DNA from: an uncultured Prevotellaceae bacterium
GTDB taxonomy: Bacteria > Bacteroidota > Bacteroidia > Bacteroidales > Bacteroidaceae
Length of the DNA stretch: 64,000 nt
Reading direction: 5' to 3'
Assembly: GCA_902778255.1 (NCBI GenBank)
Contig: CACYXD010000018.1
Location: 20,612 to 84,611 of the forward strand
The first letter of the stretch is position 1, and every line of letters starts with the position of its first letter. Positions 9,310-18,731 of this stretch are shown piece after piece. The notes beneath the pieces are model-generated. The model worked only from the letters and a program-made list of their open reading frames with translations. It was not told the origin of the DNA and searched no databases. Both the position numbers and the translations under genes were made by a program.

Positions 9310-10304
9310 TGTACGACTGCGGTAAGATAGCAATCATTGGTGGAGGCTCGTGGGCCACGGCCATTGCCAAGATAGTGGTACAGCATACGCACCACATCGG
9401 TTGGTATATGCGTCGCGAAGACCAGATTGAGGAATTCAAGCGCATGAGTCATAACCCCAGCTATCTGACCAGCGTGCACTTCGACGTAAACGAGATTTCA
9501 TTCAATAGCGACCTCAACAAGATTATCGAGGCCTACGACACATTGGTTTTCGTGGTGCCGTCGCCCTATCTGAAAAATCACCTAAGGAAACTGAAAGTCC
9601 GCCTAAAGGATAAGTTCATCGTAACTGCCATCAAGGGTATCGTACCCGATGAGAACCTGATCTGTACAGAGTATTTCCATCAGGTTTTCGATGTGCCTCA
9701 CGACAACTTGGCGTGTATTGGTGGCCCCAGTCATGCAGAGGAAGTGGCATTGGAGCGACTGAGTTACCTGACCGTAGGCTGTTCGGATATGGAGAAAGCC
9801 CAGGCCTTTGCCGAGGTACTCAGCAGTCAGTATATTAAGACAAAAACATCGACCGACGTTATTGGCATAGAATATTCCAGCGTATTAAAGAATGTCTATG
9901 CCATTGCAGCAGGTATTTGCAATGGTTTGAAATTTGGTGACAACTTTCAGGCAGTGCTCATAGCCAATGCCGTACAGGAGATGGCCCGCTTCCTACAGAG
10001 TGTGTACCCCATTGAGCGCAACGTCTATGATAGTGTCTATTTAGGCGACCTATTAGTAACCGGTTACTCAAACTTCTCCCGCAACCGCGTCTTTGGAACC
10101 ATGATTGGCAAGGGCTACAGCGTGAAGAGCGCCCAGATGGAGATGGAGATGATTGCCGAAGGCTATTTCGGTACAAAATGTATGAAAGAAATCAACCGCC
10201 ATTGGCACGTGAACATGCCTATCTTGGATGCTGTCTATAACATCCTATATGAGCGCATAGCCCCCAAGATTGAAATCAAGTTGTTGACAGATTCGTTCCG
10301 TTAA
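9309..10304 (+). CDS. gpsA: glycerol-3-phosphate dehydrogenase [NAD(P)+]
   Basis: 331 residues. It reduces dihydroxyacetone phosphate to sn-glycerol-3-phosphate for phospholipid synthesis. The Rossmann dinucleotide motif is IIGGGSWATAIA at residues 8-19. GGPSHAEEVALERL carries the family GPSxAxE block. The active-site region is EYSSVLKNVYAIAAGI, with the catalytic Lys in LKN, and the substrate region is TGYSNFSRNRVFG. The start ATG at 9309 overlaps the lysS stop by one base. It ends 16 bp before a convergent histidine kinase gene; no strong terminator is visible between them. Confidence 0.95.
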   Translation: MYDCGKIAIIGGGSWATAIAKIVVQHTHHIGWYMRREDQIEEFKRMSHNPSYLTSVHFDVNEISFNSDLNKIIEAYDTLVFVVPSPYLKNHLRKLKVRLKDKFIVTAIKGIVPDENLICTEYFHQVFDVPHDNLACIGGPSHAEEVALERLSYLTVGCSDMEKAQAFAEVLSSQYIKTKTSTDVIGIEYSSVLKNVYAIAAGICNGLKFGDNFQAVLIANAVQEMARFLQSVYPIERNVYDSVYLGDLLVTGYSNFSRNRVFGTMIGKGYSVKSAQMEMEMIAEGYFGTKCMKEINRHWHVNMPILDAVYNILYERIAPKIEIKLLTDSFR

Positions 10305-10320
10305 ATACCCTACTCACTCT

Positions 10321-11571
10321 TTATTGAATAGGAATAACGACTCTAAAGGTAGAACCCTCGCCCAGTTTTGACTCTACCGTAACATCACCGCCAAGGCTGA
10401 ATGCCATCACACGAGAGAGGCTCAAACCCAGGCCTGCACCTGGTATAAACTCATCAACCTTAAAGAAACGTTCAAAGATACGTTCCAGATTTTCCTCAGC
10501 GACACCTTTACCTGTATCACGCACCCAAATACAGATACGTCCGTCTACAGGCTGGTCATAACCCACGACAATAGAGCCCGTCTGCGTAAACTTAGTTGCA
10601 TTTTGAAGCAAATGCTTCATAATCTCATTCAGACGAGCCAGATCTGTTGTGATGGTCTGCGATTCTTGAGCAAACTGAGTCTTCATCTCTACGCCTTGAG
10701 CCAAGCCCTGTTCGCTACGGTTCATTGTTTCCAGCAACAGGGTATTCAAGTCAAAGGATGTCATCACCAGTTCTTCCTTACCCGATTCTATCTTAGAGAT
10801 ATTCACCACATCATCAACGATACGAAGCAGCTTTTGAGTGTTTTCCTGAATAAGATCAAGCAGGCTCTTTCGCTCTTCTTCATCATTAATATCTGGCAAC
10901 ACACTAGTGAAGCCAACGATAGCATTCAACGGTGTACGAATTTCATGACTCATATTAGCAACAAAGGCAGACTTCAGACGGTCACTCTCCTCAGCCCTAT
11001 TACGAGCCTGGATAAGTGCCTCCTCCATAGCCTTACGATCATCGATACGCTGGGTTGTACCAACAATTTTCACAGGTTTCCCTTCCTCATCACGGGCTGC
11101 TACCGTAGCATAGCTTTCTTCCCAATAGACGGACTTATCATAAGGTACCGTAACTCTATAAATCTCATGATAAGCAGAAGAGCGCCCACTACACAGGTCA
11201 GCTAAAGACTGCCCCACACGCTCTGAATCTCGAGGGTCCAAGGCAGAGACGCTTTCGCCCATGGACATGCCATCCACATTCGTATAATACTTATTTCCCT
11301 TTTCACGAAAATCATGCTCAAAGGTAAATGTCCCTGTCTTAACATCAAAATGCCAAATGGAGAGTTTCATGGTACCCAACACAAACTCATATTCCACATT
11401 GTGCTTGCCCATCTTCTCCAGCAATAGTAATTCCGATTTCAGCCGCATTCCCGTTTTCCACTGAAGCCACAGGAACACCACTAGCAGCACGATGAGCATG
11501 GAAAGGAGCACCTGGGGCCAAGAGTCCAGGAGTGTGATAGCAAGCATCATATGAAATGGCAGGTTTATCAT
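10321..11571 (-). CDS. PAS-containing sensor histidine kinase
   Basis: 416 residues from ATG at 11571 (an alternative ATG pair lies 18-21 nt further in). One membrane segment near residues 17-37 (PQVLLSMLIVLLVVFLWLQW) is followed by a PAS domain of about 130 residues, with a PAC-like end TTQRIDDRKAMEEAL. The HisKA box is FVANMSHEIRTPLNAIVGF. The ATPase domain has N-box HLLQNATKF, G1 DTGKGVAEENL and G2 GAGLGLSLSR. No receiver domain and no response-regulator gene lie nearby, so it is an orphan kinase. The -7 box is only 8 nt upstream of the first ATG, so the message may have almost no leader. Confidence 0.88.
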   Translation of the reverse strand: MINLPFHMMLAITLLDSWPQVLLSMLIVLLVVFLWLQWKTGMRLKSELLLLEKMGKHNVEYEFVLGTMKLSIWHFDVKTGTFTFEHDFREKGNKYYTNVDGMSMGESVSALDPRDSERVGQSLADLCSGRSSAYHEIYRVTVPYDKSVYWEESYATVAARDEEGKPVKIVGTTQRIDDRKAMEEALIQARNRAEESDRLKSAFVANMSHEIRTPLNAIVGFTSVLPDINDEEERKSLLDLIQENTQKLLRIVDDVVNISKIESGKEELVMTSFDLNTLLLETMNRSEQGLAQGVEMKTQFAQESQTITTDLARLNEIMKHLLQNATKFTQTGSIVVGYDQPVDGRICIWVRDTGKGVAEENLERIFERFFKVDEFIPGAGLGLSLSRVMAFSLGGDVTVESKLGEGSTFRVVIPIQ

Positions 11572-11578
11572 ACCACTG

Positions 11579-11586
11579 CAAAAGTA
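11579..11586 (-). promoter_or_regulatory. -7 promoter box of the PAS histidine kinase
   Basis: TACTTTTG on the minus strand, 8 nt from the ATG at 11571, implying a very short or absent leader. Confidence 0.5.
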
Positions 11587-11648
11587 CAAATAATATTCGA
11601 ATCACAAAAATAAAATCATAATAATTTTGTATTGTGCTCAGTAAATCG

Positions 11649-11656
11649 TATCTTTG
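11649..11656 (+). promoter_or_regulatory. -7 promoter box of the THUMP methyltransferase
   Basis: TATCTTTG followed by CA, 20 nt upstream of the ATG at 11677. It excludes the upstream in-frame alternative start. Confidence 0.65.
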
Positions 11657-11676
11657 CAAACGAAATCATCATAAAA

Positions 11677-13185
11677 ATGGAAAATGAATTTGAATTAATC
11701 GCCAAAACGTTCATGGGACTGGAACCTGTGCTGGCGAAGGAGTTGACCCAATTGGGTGCCAACAACGTGAAAATAGGTAGACGAATGGTGTCGTTTACGG
11801 GTAACAAGGAAATGATGTATCGTGCTAATTTCTCGCTACATACAGCTATCAAGATACTGAAGCCCATCGCCCATTTCAAGGCACAAAGTGCTGATGACGT
11901 CTACGAGGAAATCAAGAAAATAGACTGGACAGAATACTTAGACAACGACCGTACGTTCGCTGTCGATTCAGTGGTGTTCTCTGAGGAGTTCCGCCACTCC
12001 AAGTTTGTGAGCTATAAGGTGAAGGATGCCATCGTGGACCAGTTCCGCGAGAAAACAGGCAATCGTCCAAATATATCTGTTGCCAACCCCGACCTGCGTC
12101 TCCATATCCATATTGCAGATGTAGAATCAGGACAGAGCGAGTGCACGCTATGCCTTGACTCTTCCGGCGAGTCACTGCATCGTCGTGGCTATCGTCAGGA
12201 GAGTGTAGAGGCTCCCCTTAACGAGGTACTGGCTGCAGGTATGATTCTGATGACTGGCTGGAAGGGCGAGACCGACTTTATCGACCCTATGTGCGGCTCA
12301 GGCACTCTGCTCATCGAGGCAGCACTCATTGCGCGCAATATGGCACCAGGCCTATTCCGCAAGGAATATGCATTTGAGAAATGGCCAGACTTCGATGCCG
12401 ATCTCTTTGACCAGATTTACAATGACGACTCCAAGGAGCGTGAATTCACCCATCATATCTACGGCTATGACATCGACATCAAGGCTGTGAACACAGCACG
12501 ACTGAACGCCAAGGCTGCAGGACTGACTGCCGACATCACCATAGAGGAGCAGGACTTTAAGAACTTCACTCAACCTAAGGAGAAGAGCATCCTGGTATGC
12601 AACCCACCTTACGGCGAGCGTATCTCCACACCTGACCTTCTAGGCACTTACCGTATGATTGGAGAGCGACTGAAGCATCAGTTCCTCAACAACGATGCAT
12701 GGATACTATCCTATCGTGAGGAGTGCTTCGAGCAGATAGGTCTGAAGCCCAGTATCAAGATTCCCGTCTATAATGGCTCTTTGGAATGCGAGTTCCGCAA
12801 ATACCAGATTTTTGACGGCAAGCTAAAGGACTTCCGTAGCGAAGGCGGCGTGGTAAAGACTGATGACGAGAAACGCCAGATGGCCGAGAAGCATCGTTTC
12901 AAGAAAAACCGTGACTTCAAGCAACGCCTCGACGAGCAAGAAGAAAACGAGAGCAGCGATATCCGCTCATTCACATTCCACAGACACGATATAGAGTCTA
13001 AAGATTCCAGGAAATCCAGAAGTCCAAGAAATTCCAGAGAGCCTAGAGAAAGAGAATCCAGAAACTCCAAAAACTCCAGAGATTCCAGGGACTTCAAAGA
13101 TTTCAGCAAGAATCGCGGCGGCCACGAACGTTTCGACCGTAGTGGCGGCAAGCGTAACAAGCGTTATAATCATGAAGACGACTAA
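11677..13185 (+). CDS. THUMP-domain rRNA methyltransferase, RlmL type
   Basis: 502 residues. A THUMP RNA-binding domain (roughly residues 50-150) is followed by a class I SAM-dependent methyltransferase with DFIDPMCGSGTLLIEAAL (SAM loop) and the catalytic CNPPYGERI motif for N2-guanine methylation. By family it modifies 23S rRNA (the G2445 activity of RlmL). Unlike E. coli RlmKL there is no second methyltransferase domain. After about residue 430 the protein becomes a basic, disordered tail of Ser-Arg, Asn-Ser-Arg and Asp-Phe-Lys repeats (13000-13110), encoded by repeated TCCAGA words. The start at 11677 follows the -7 box. The tail end overlaps the next gene by 14 bp. Confidence 0.88.
   Translation: MENEFELIAKTFMGLEPVLAKELTQLGANNVKIGRRMVSFTGNKEMMYRANFSLHTAIKILKPIAHFKAQSADDVYEEIKKIDWTEYLDNDRTFAVDSVVFSEEFRHSKFVSYKVKDAIVDQFREKTGNRPNISVANPDLRLHIHIADVESGQSECTLCLDSSGESLHRRGYRQESVEAPLNEVLAAGMILMTGWKGETDFIDPMCGSGTLLIEAALIARNMAPGLFRKEYAFEKWPDFDADLFDQIYNDDSKEREFTHHIYGYDIDIKAVNTARLNAKAAGLTADITIEEQDFKNFTQPKEKSILVCNPPYGERISTPDLLGTYRMIGERLKHQFLNNDAWILSYREECFEQIGLKPSIKIPVYNGSLECEFRKYQIFDGKLKDFRSEGGVVKTDDEKRQMAEKHRFKKNRDFKQRLDEQEENESSDIRSFTFHRHDIESKDSRKSRSPRNSREPRERESRNSKNSRDSRDFKDFSKNRGGHERFDRSGGKRNKRYNHEDD
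13000..13110. repeat. TCCAGA word repeat encoding the basic tail of the methyltransferase
   Basis: The words TTCCAG, TCCAGA and CTCCAAAAA recur about every 9-18 bp, keep the frame, and encode Ser-Arg-rich sequence. Related TTCCAGA words occur in the S9 peptidase gene at 56571-56605. Confidence 0.55.
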
Positions 13186-15343
13186 TATCAAGCAATGGGC
13201 GCATTATGTGGCGTCCATTCTTCTCTTAATGGCAATGACACTTCCTATGTCTGCACAGAAGTTTTTCACACTGGAGGATCTCAACTTCGGTGGCACCAAC
13301 TATCACAACCTGAGGCCTAAGAATATGTTCCTCACGTGGTGGGGCGACCAACTGGTGCGTACCGACGTAGAGGACTGCAAGCTCATTGATGCAAAGACCG
13401 GCAAGGAAAAACTGCTGTTCACACTCGATGATGTCAACAAATGGGCAGGCAGCGACGATAATCATTACGTGCGCCATCTGATGAATGCGACGTTCCCCTA
13501 CCCTAACGAATCACTTGTCCTATTGGGATTCAGAAAGTCCATGATTCTACTGGATTTTGAGAAGAAACAAATTGTTTGGCAGGACAGCATTTCACAACAG
13601 AACTGCAACGAATGGAATGCTGCCTCGAAAGCCACGGTCTATAAGGCTGACAACCAACTGTTTGTGGTAGATGCAAAAGGAGACAAGGAGCAACTGACAA
13701 AGGATGGTTCACGCAATATTGTCTACGGAGAAGCTGTCCACCGCAATGAGTTTGGCATAGAGAAAGGCACTTTCTGGAGCCCTAATGGGCAGCGCTTGGC
13801 CTTCTATCGCATGGACCAGAGCATGGTGACTGACTATCCGCAGGTGAATATCTTCCCACGCACAGCCGAGATGGAGCCTGACAAATACCCGATGGCAGGC
13901 ATGAACTCGCACAAGGTAACGGTAGGTGTCTATGACATCAACACACACAAGACCATCTATCTGCAAGCAGGCGATCCCACAGACCGCTATTTCACCAACA
14001 TCGCTTGGAGTCCCGATTCCAAATTTATCTTCATGCAAGAGTTGAACCGCGACCAGAACGACTGTCGTCTGATATGCTATGACGCTATTTCAGGCAAGCG
14101 TTTCTATCAACTCTGCCAAGAGACCCATCCCAAGTACGTAGAGCCACTGCACCCTATCGAGTTCCTGCCTTGGGACAGCAACCTCTTTATCATGCAGAGC
14201 CAGCGCGATGGCTATAACCACCTTTATCTATATAGCATCAAGGGGGAATGTATTAAACAACTCACTTCAGGACCTTGGGTCGTGCTCGATGTTTTGGGTT
14301 TCAACAAGAAGGACAAAAGTATCATCATCGCCTCTAACGAGAAACATCCCCTTCAGCGTAATCTATATGCAGTCAACATAAAAGATTTGAAACGCACACC
14401 TCTCGACAATGGCGAAGGTGTACACAGAGGCGTGCTTTCCGCTTCTGGCGCTATGCTCTATGATAAGTTCAGCACGCCTACAACGCCCAACACCATCAAC
14501 CTGCAGGCTACCACCCATCACCCATCACCTATCACCCTACTCAAGGCTCCCGATCCTTGGAAAGGCTATGTCCAACCTATCTTTGAGAATGGCAGTATCA
14601 AGGCAGCCGACGGAACCACCGATTTATATTATAGGATGGTAAAGCCCCACGACTTCGACCCCACCAAGAAATATCCCACAGTGGTCTATGTCTATGGCGG
14701 GCCTCACGCCCATAACGTAGAGGCTTCATGGCATTGGAGCAGTCGGTCGTGGGAGACCTATATGGCACAGAAAGGCTACATCATCTTTATCCTCGATAAT
14801 CGCGGCAGCGAGAATCGAGGACGCGACTTCGAACAGGCTACCTTCCGACAGTTGGGACAAATAGAGATGCAGGACCAGATAAAAGGTGTGGAATACCTGA
14901 AGAGCCTGCAGTATGTAGATATGAATCGTCTTGGTGTTCACGGATGGTCGTATGGTGGCTATATGACCATCTCGCTGATGACCAACTATCCCGACGTGTT
15001 CAAAGTCGGTGTGGCAGGCGGTCCTGTCATCGACTGGCAATGGTACGAAGTGATGTACGGCGAGCGCTATATGGACACGCCCCAACAGAACCCAGAGGGC
15101 TATGCTAAGACGAGCCTACTCTCAAAAGCAGGCAACCTAAAGGGGAAACTACAGATCATCACGGGATATAACGACCCCACCGTTGTGCCACAACACTGCC
15201 TGTCATTCCTCGATGCCTGTATTAAGGCTGGCACGCAGCCCGACTTCTTCGCTTATCCTGGCGAGGGCCATAATATGGCAGGTCACAGTAGCGTTCACCT
15301 GCACGAACGCATCACCCAGTACTTTGAAGAATATCTGAAATAG
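13172..15343 (+). CDS. S9B family dipeptidyl-peptidase IV
   Basis: 723 residues from ATG at 13172. Signal peptide (to about residue 30, ending MTLPMSAQ), then a DPP-IV-type beta-propeller (roughly residues 60-470) and an alpha/beta hydrolase domain. The nucleophile motif is HGWSYGGYMT near residue 590, the acid is in GYNDPTVVPQ and the histidine in EGHNMAGHSS, giving a complete Ser-Asp-His triad. YVYGGPHAH forms the oxyanion region. The family removes X-Pro dipeptides from peptide N-termini, here in the periplasm or at the surface. It overlaps the methyltransferase gene by 14 bp and is followed after 25 bp by a histidine kinase gene. Confidence 0.9.
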   Translation: MKTTNIKQWAHYVASILLLMAMTLPMSAQKFFTLEDLNFGGTNYHNLRPKNMFLTWWGDQLVRTDVEDCKLIDAKTGKEKLLFTLDDVNKWAGSDDNHYVRHLMNATFPYPNESLVLLGFRKSMILLDFEKKQIVWQDSISQQNCNEWNAASKATVYKADNQLFVVDAKGDKEQLTKDGSRNIVYGEAVHRNEFGIEKGTFWSPNGQRLAFYRMDQSMVTDYPQVNIFPRTAEMEPDKYPMAGMNSHKVTVGVYDINTHKTIYLQAGDPTDRYFTNIAWSPDSKFIFMQELNRDQNDCRLICYDAISGKRFYQLCQETHPKYVEPLHPIEFLPWDSNLFIMQSQRDGYNHLYLYSIKGECIKQLTSGPWVVLDVLGFNKKDKSIIIASNEKHPLQRNLYAVNIKDLKRTPLDNGEGVHRGVLSASGAMLYDKFSTPTTPNTINLQATTHHPSPITLLKAPDPWKGYVQPIFENGSIKAADGTTDLYYRMVKPHDFDPTKKYPTVVYVYGGPHAHNVEASWHWSSRSWETYMAQKGYIIFILDNRGSENRGRDFEQATFRQLGQIEMQDQIKGVEYLKSLQYVDMNRLGVHGWSYGGYMTISLMTNYPDVFKVGVAGGPVIDWQWYEVMYGERYMDTPQQNPEGYAKTSLLSKAGNLKGKLQIITGYNDPTVVPQHCLSFLDACIKAGTQPDFFAYPGEGHNMAGHSSVHLHERITQYFEEYLK

Positions 15344-15368
15344 CTTAACAAAAAAATAACCTACCTAT

Positions 15369-17126
15369 ATGAACCTAAAACGACTGACCTTATTACTAAC
15401 CATCACGCTGAGCAGCGTAGGAATACTACATGCCCGCGATTGCAAGGACGACTCGACCTATCTGGCTATGCGAGCCGATATGGTCTATGCGTTCAATAAG
15501 GGCGACAGTGCACGCTTCTTTGCGTCTGTCACCCGTCTGGAGGACTATCTGCTCTCACAAGACGACCTGCACCTCTACTACACACAGCGGTGCAACGAGA
15601 TTGTTTTCCTGATGAACGCGCAAAAGATCTTCGAAGCCTACATAAAAGCGTTGGATCTTTCAAAGGAACTGCGCGAGCGCGGACTCAACAAAGAAATGTA
15701 TATGGCTGTCAATATGATGGGCCACATCCATCGCTACTGCGGTAATCACGAGGCTGCCAAGAAAGCGTTCAACGAGGTTATCCGACTCATGGAGGAAGAA
15801 GGCTACTACGAGAGTATGCCCCCCATCTACATGAATATTGTCAATGTGGAGATGGAGGACAGTCCCGAGGAGGCCCTCGATATGCTCAACAAGGCGGCAG
15901 AGATAGCCCGACAATATGCCCCTGACCGTGTGTTCGACATCGAGTCGCGCCGCTTGCTCAGCTATTATAACCTGGGCGACATGAAGCATTTTGCCGAGGG
16001 CTACAAATCCTACAAGGAAGGTGTGGACAGCGGTCGTACATCAGTCAGCGGACGCATCATCGAGATCTACCATCAGGCCTATCTCGGCAACTTAGACTCG
16101 GCCATTCAAATGGCAAAAGATTCTCTTGGCGACGATGCCGACGAGATCATCATCAACCTATACAAAAACGCAGGCCGTTGGAAAGAAACCTGGGAGGCCC
16201 AGCGCCACCAAATGGACAGACACGACTCCATCAACAGCATTATCCTGCAAAACAACATGAAGGGTATTGAGGACGAGTTGCGTCTTTATGAGGTGGAGCG
16301 CAAGGCCAACAGCGAGAAGTTGATAGGCATGATTGTCATCATTGTCTTCCTCGTTTTGCTGATCTGTGCCATCTCTTATATCACCTTCACTCGCCGCCTG
16401 CATATGAAGCAGCTGAAGAAAGCCTACGAGCGTGCCTTGGAGTCAGACAAGATGAAGACCGCCTTCATCCGCAACGTCAGTCACGAGGTGCGCACCCCCC
16501 TCAATATCATCGCCGGCTTCGCACAGATAATCTCCGACTCAGGCATCCAGATTGGTGAGGCCGAACTCAAGGAGATGTCGCAAATGGTGATGAAGAACAC
16601 GAATATCATCACCAACCATTTTGATGAGCTCATCGAACTGTCGCTCAACGAGCATACTGACGAGGTGCCGAATATTGAATCCGTTGACATCAACCAGTTG
16701 TTAGAACAAGTTACTGGCGACTTCAGCGGATTCGTAAACAAGGACGTGGAGGTTAGATTAGAGAGCTCACTTCCTGAAGCTTTCAGTATCTCTACCAACA
16801 GAAAGATGATTGCCCGCATGATAAACCTCCTGTTGGACAATGCCAACAAGAATACGACTGCAGGCCATATCACCCTTAAAGCTTCAGCAAAGGACAATCA
16901 ACTGACCCTTGCCGTAGAAGACTCTGGTATCGGCATTGATGCCAAGGAGGCTGAGCATATCTTCGAGCGCTTCGTTAAGCTCGATAATTTCAAGGAAGGA
17001 CTGGGTCTGGGCCTGACGCTATGCCGAATGCTTGCCCGTCGTCTGAACGGCAATGTACGTCTCGACACCTCCTACGCAGGTCCTGGTGCCCGTTTCGTCA
17101 TTTCCCTTCCGATTCAAAATTTATAG
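15369..17126 (+). CDS. sensor histidine kinase with periplasmic TPR sensor
   Basis: 585 residues. Signal peptide (to about residue 22, ILHA), then about 290 residues of periplasmic TPR-like helices (for example NHEAAKKAFNEVIRLMEEEG). A membrane segment near 320-342 (LIGMIVIIVFLVLLICAISYI) and a short coiled linker follow. The kinase has the H-box FIRNVSHEVRTPLNIIAGF and an ATPase domain with LLLDNANKNT, EDSGIGIDA and EGLGLGLTLCR. No receiver domain is present. It lies 25 bp after the DPP-IV gene with no promoter box between them, so they may be cotranscribed. Its 3' end overlaps a convergent gene by 13 bp. Confidence 0.87.
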   Translation: MNLKRLTLLLTITLSSVGILHARDCKDDSTYLAMRADMVYAFNKGDSARFFASVTRLEDYLLSQDDLHLYYTQRCNEIVFLMNAQKIFEAYIKALDLSKELRERGLNKEMYMAVNMMGHIHRYCGNHEAAKKAFNEVIRLMEEEGYYESMPPIYMNIVNVEMEDSPEEALDMLNKAAEIARQYAPDRVFDIESRRLLSYYNLGDMKHFAEGYKSYKEGVDSGRTSVSGRIIEIYHQAYLGNLDSAIQMAKDSLGDDADEIIINLYKNAGRWKETWEAQRHQMDRHDSINSIILQNNMKGIEDELRLYEVERKANSEKLIGMIVIIVFLVLLICAISYITFTRRLHMKQLKKAYERALESDKMKTAFIRNVSHEVRTPLNIIAGFAQIISDSGIQIGEAELKEMSQMVMKNTNIITNHFDELIELSLNEHTDEVPNIESVDINQLLEQVTGDFSGFVNKDVEVRLESSLPEAFSISTNRKMIARMINLLLDNANKNTTAGHITLKASAKDNQLTLAVEDSGIGIDAKEAEHIFERFVKLDNFKEGLGLGLTLCRMLARRLNGNVRLDTSYAGPGARFVISLPIQNL

Positions 17127-18547
17127 TCGATACCCACGCCCAGCACATGATTGGTGCGGCTGAAGGTGTCGGAACCAGAGTATGAAGTACCAAGGTAATT
17201 GGCACTTTCTACTTTATAGTCGCTGTAGAGCGTGCAGAAATAGCTCACGTTCAAACGCATCTTCTCAGTCAGTTTGATGGCAGCACCACAGCCCAGACTG
17301 TAGCTGTCGCAGGCAAACGATGTATGGGTCTGATAAGCATCGCTCAGACCGTAGTCCGTACGCTGACCACCCAAGCTTACCGTCAGTTTATCGTTTACAT
17401 CGTATTCAGCACCCAACAGCACCTCGTGCGTGCCATGCTCCAGATTGTCCTGACGGTCATTGGCCATCTTTGCGTGGGTATCATCAAAGAAATGATACTC
17501 GGCAGCAGCGCGCAACTTTGGTGTAATCTCATACTGAGCAGCCACAACGAGTAGCGAAGGCATATCGTAGCGCACTTCTTCATCAGGCATGAAGTCCTTG
17601 ATTTTCGCAGCCATAGCTTCACCCATATTGGTAGCTAAGCCTGTCAGCGTTGCAGCATTGCCATACTGAGCTGCCATTGCTTTAATGTCGGTAGGCGTAC
17701 CCATCATCGTCACGTTGAGTGCCTTAGTATCGTTAGTGGTGCTAATCTTTGTGCGGAATTCATAGCGGGCTGCCAACGTCAAGGGGCCTTTGTGGAAATC
17801 CATACTTACGATAGGTGCAAATCCCCATCCACGCTGAGTCACGTCCAACTGCAAGTCCATCAGCTGCTGACTGCCCAGCTCAGGCAACGTGGTAGCCGTC
17901 ACGTAGCCACGATTATAACCATCGTAGTAGTTGGCACGCATACCTACGGCAGCACTCAGGAAATCAGTAATCTTGTATGTGAAGTTCACTTGTCCCCCAT
18001 AAATATATTGCTTGCCCTTCACGTTAGAATCTATCCCATACATTTTTGGCGTGACTGGACCAGTAGGCAGTGTAGCCGATTTCTCGAATATCTTACCCAT
18101 AGTCATCAAATTAAACATGGGTATGCCTTCTTCATACTCTACAAAGCCGCCGCTGCCCACGATACCAATCATCGTTGACACAGCCCAACGGTCCTGCTTA
18201 TATGAGGCAAACAGAGCAGGTACAATAGGGGCTGAAGCCTTACCGTTAAATTTTTGGTCGATATTTTCACCAGCATATCCTAAAGCAGGATAAGCCAGAT
18301 AATTGGGAACAACGGTCTCAATGTCACGATTCTGCCAGGGTTTCTGGAAGTTCAGCGAGAGTTGCAAGCCCTCATGTCCCCAGGCCAGACCAGCGGGATT
18401 GCTGTAGGCAGCATCAATCTCAGTAGTGGCACCACGCGCGAACATACGGTCGAACGCAATGTGATAGTTGGTGTTGGTCATCAGACCACCTGCCTCAGCC
18501 ACCAATGCAGCAGAAGCCATTGTCATCATCAAAAAAAGTCTTTTCAT
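17114..18547 (-). CDS. outer-membrane beta-barrel, OMPP1/FadL/TodX-like
   Basis: 477 residues with a signal peptide (MKRLFLMMTMASAALVAEA). The mature N-terminus GGLMTNTNYHIAFDRMFARG followed by AAYSNPAGLAW matches the FadL plan, in which an N-terminal hatch with an NPAG motif precedes a 14-stranded barrel. The remainder alternates aromatic and polar residues and ends in GVGIDYKF, a terminal Phe typical of BAM substrates. By family it would import hydrophobic compounds across the outer membrane; the actual ligand is not evident. It is monocistronic with its own -7 box. Confidence 0.8.
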   Translation of the reverse strand: MKRLFLMMTMASAALVAEAGGLMTNTNYHIAFDRMFARGATTEIDAAYSNPAGLAWGHEGLQLSLNFQKPWQNRDIETVVPNYLAYPALGYAGENIDQKFNGKASAPIVPALFASYKQDRWAVSTMIGIVGSGGFVEYEEGIPMFNLMTMGKIFEKSATLPTGPVTPKMYGIDSNVKGKQYIYGGQVNFTYKITDFLSAAVGMRANYYDGYNRGYVTATTLPELGSQQLMDLQLDVTQRGWGFAPIVSMDFHKGPLTLAARYEFRTKISTTNDTKALNVTMMGTPTDIKAMAAQYGNAATLTGLATNMGEAMAAKIKDFMPDEEVRYDMPSLLVVAAQYEITPKLRAAAEYHFFDDTHAKMANDRQDNLEHGTHEVLLGAEYDVNDKLTVSLGGQRTDYGLSDAYQTHTSFACDSYSLGCGAAIKLTEKMRLNVSYFCTLYSDYKVESANYLGTSYSGSDTFSRTNHVLGVGIDYKF

Positions 18548-18569
18548 AAGAAATGGTTTTTTTCGGCAG

Positions 18570-18577
18570 CAAAATTA
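18570..18577 (-). promoter_or_regulatory. -7 promoter box of the FadL-like gene
   Basis: TAATTTTG on the minus strand, 23 nt upstream of the ATG at 18547. Confidence 0.55.
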
Positions 18578-18654
18578 ATACTTTTTTCCCGAATAATCAC
18601 CGAAAAACGAATCTTTTTTTATCAAAAAACAAGAAAAAGGTAAAGGCAGCAGTA

Positions 18655-18690
18655 AATTATTCACTCTTCACGCTTCACTCTTCACTTTTT
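18655..18690. repeat. TTCACTC word repeat upstream of purD
   Basis: The words TTCACTCTTCAC, GCTTCACTC and TTCACTTT follow one another directly upstream of the purD -7 box. No function can be assigned. Confidence 0.45.
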
Positions 18691-18694
18691 TTCT

Positions 18695-18702
18695 TATCTT
18701 TG
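18695..18702 (+). promoter_or_regulatory. -7 promoter box of purD
   Basis: TATCTTTG followed by CACCC, 30 nt upstream of the purD ATG. Confidence 0.7.
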
Positions 18703-18731
18703 CACCCGATTTCGAAATCAACCTACTTATT

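Noticed and set aside
11632-11676. Upstream start for the THUMP methyltransferase
   Set aside because: The extra 15 codons include the TATCTTTG promoter box; family similarity begins at MENEFELIAKTF.
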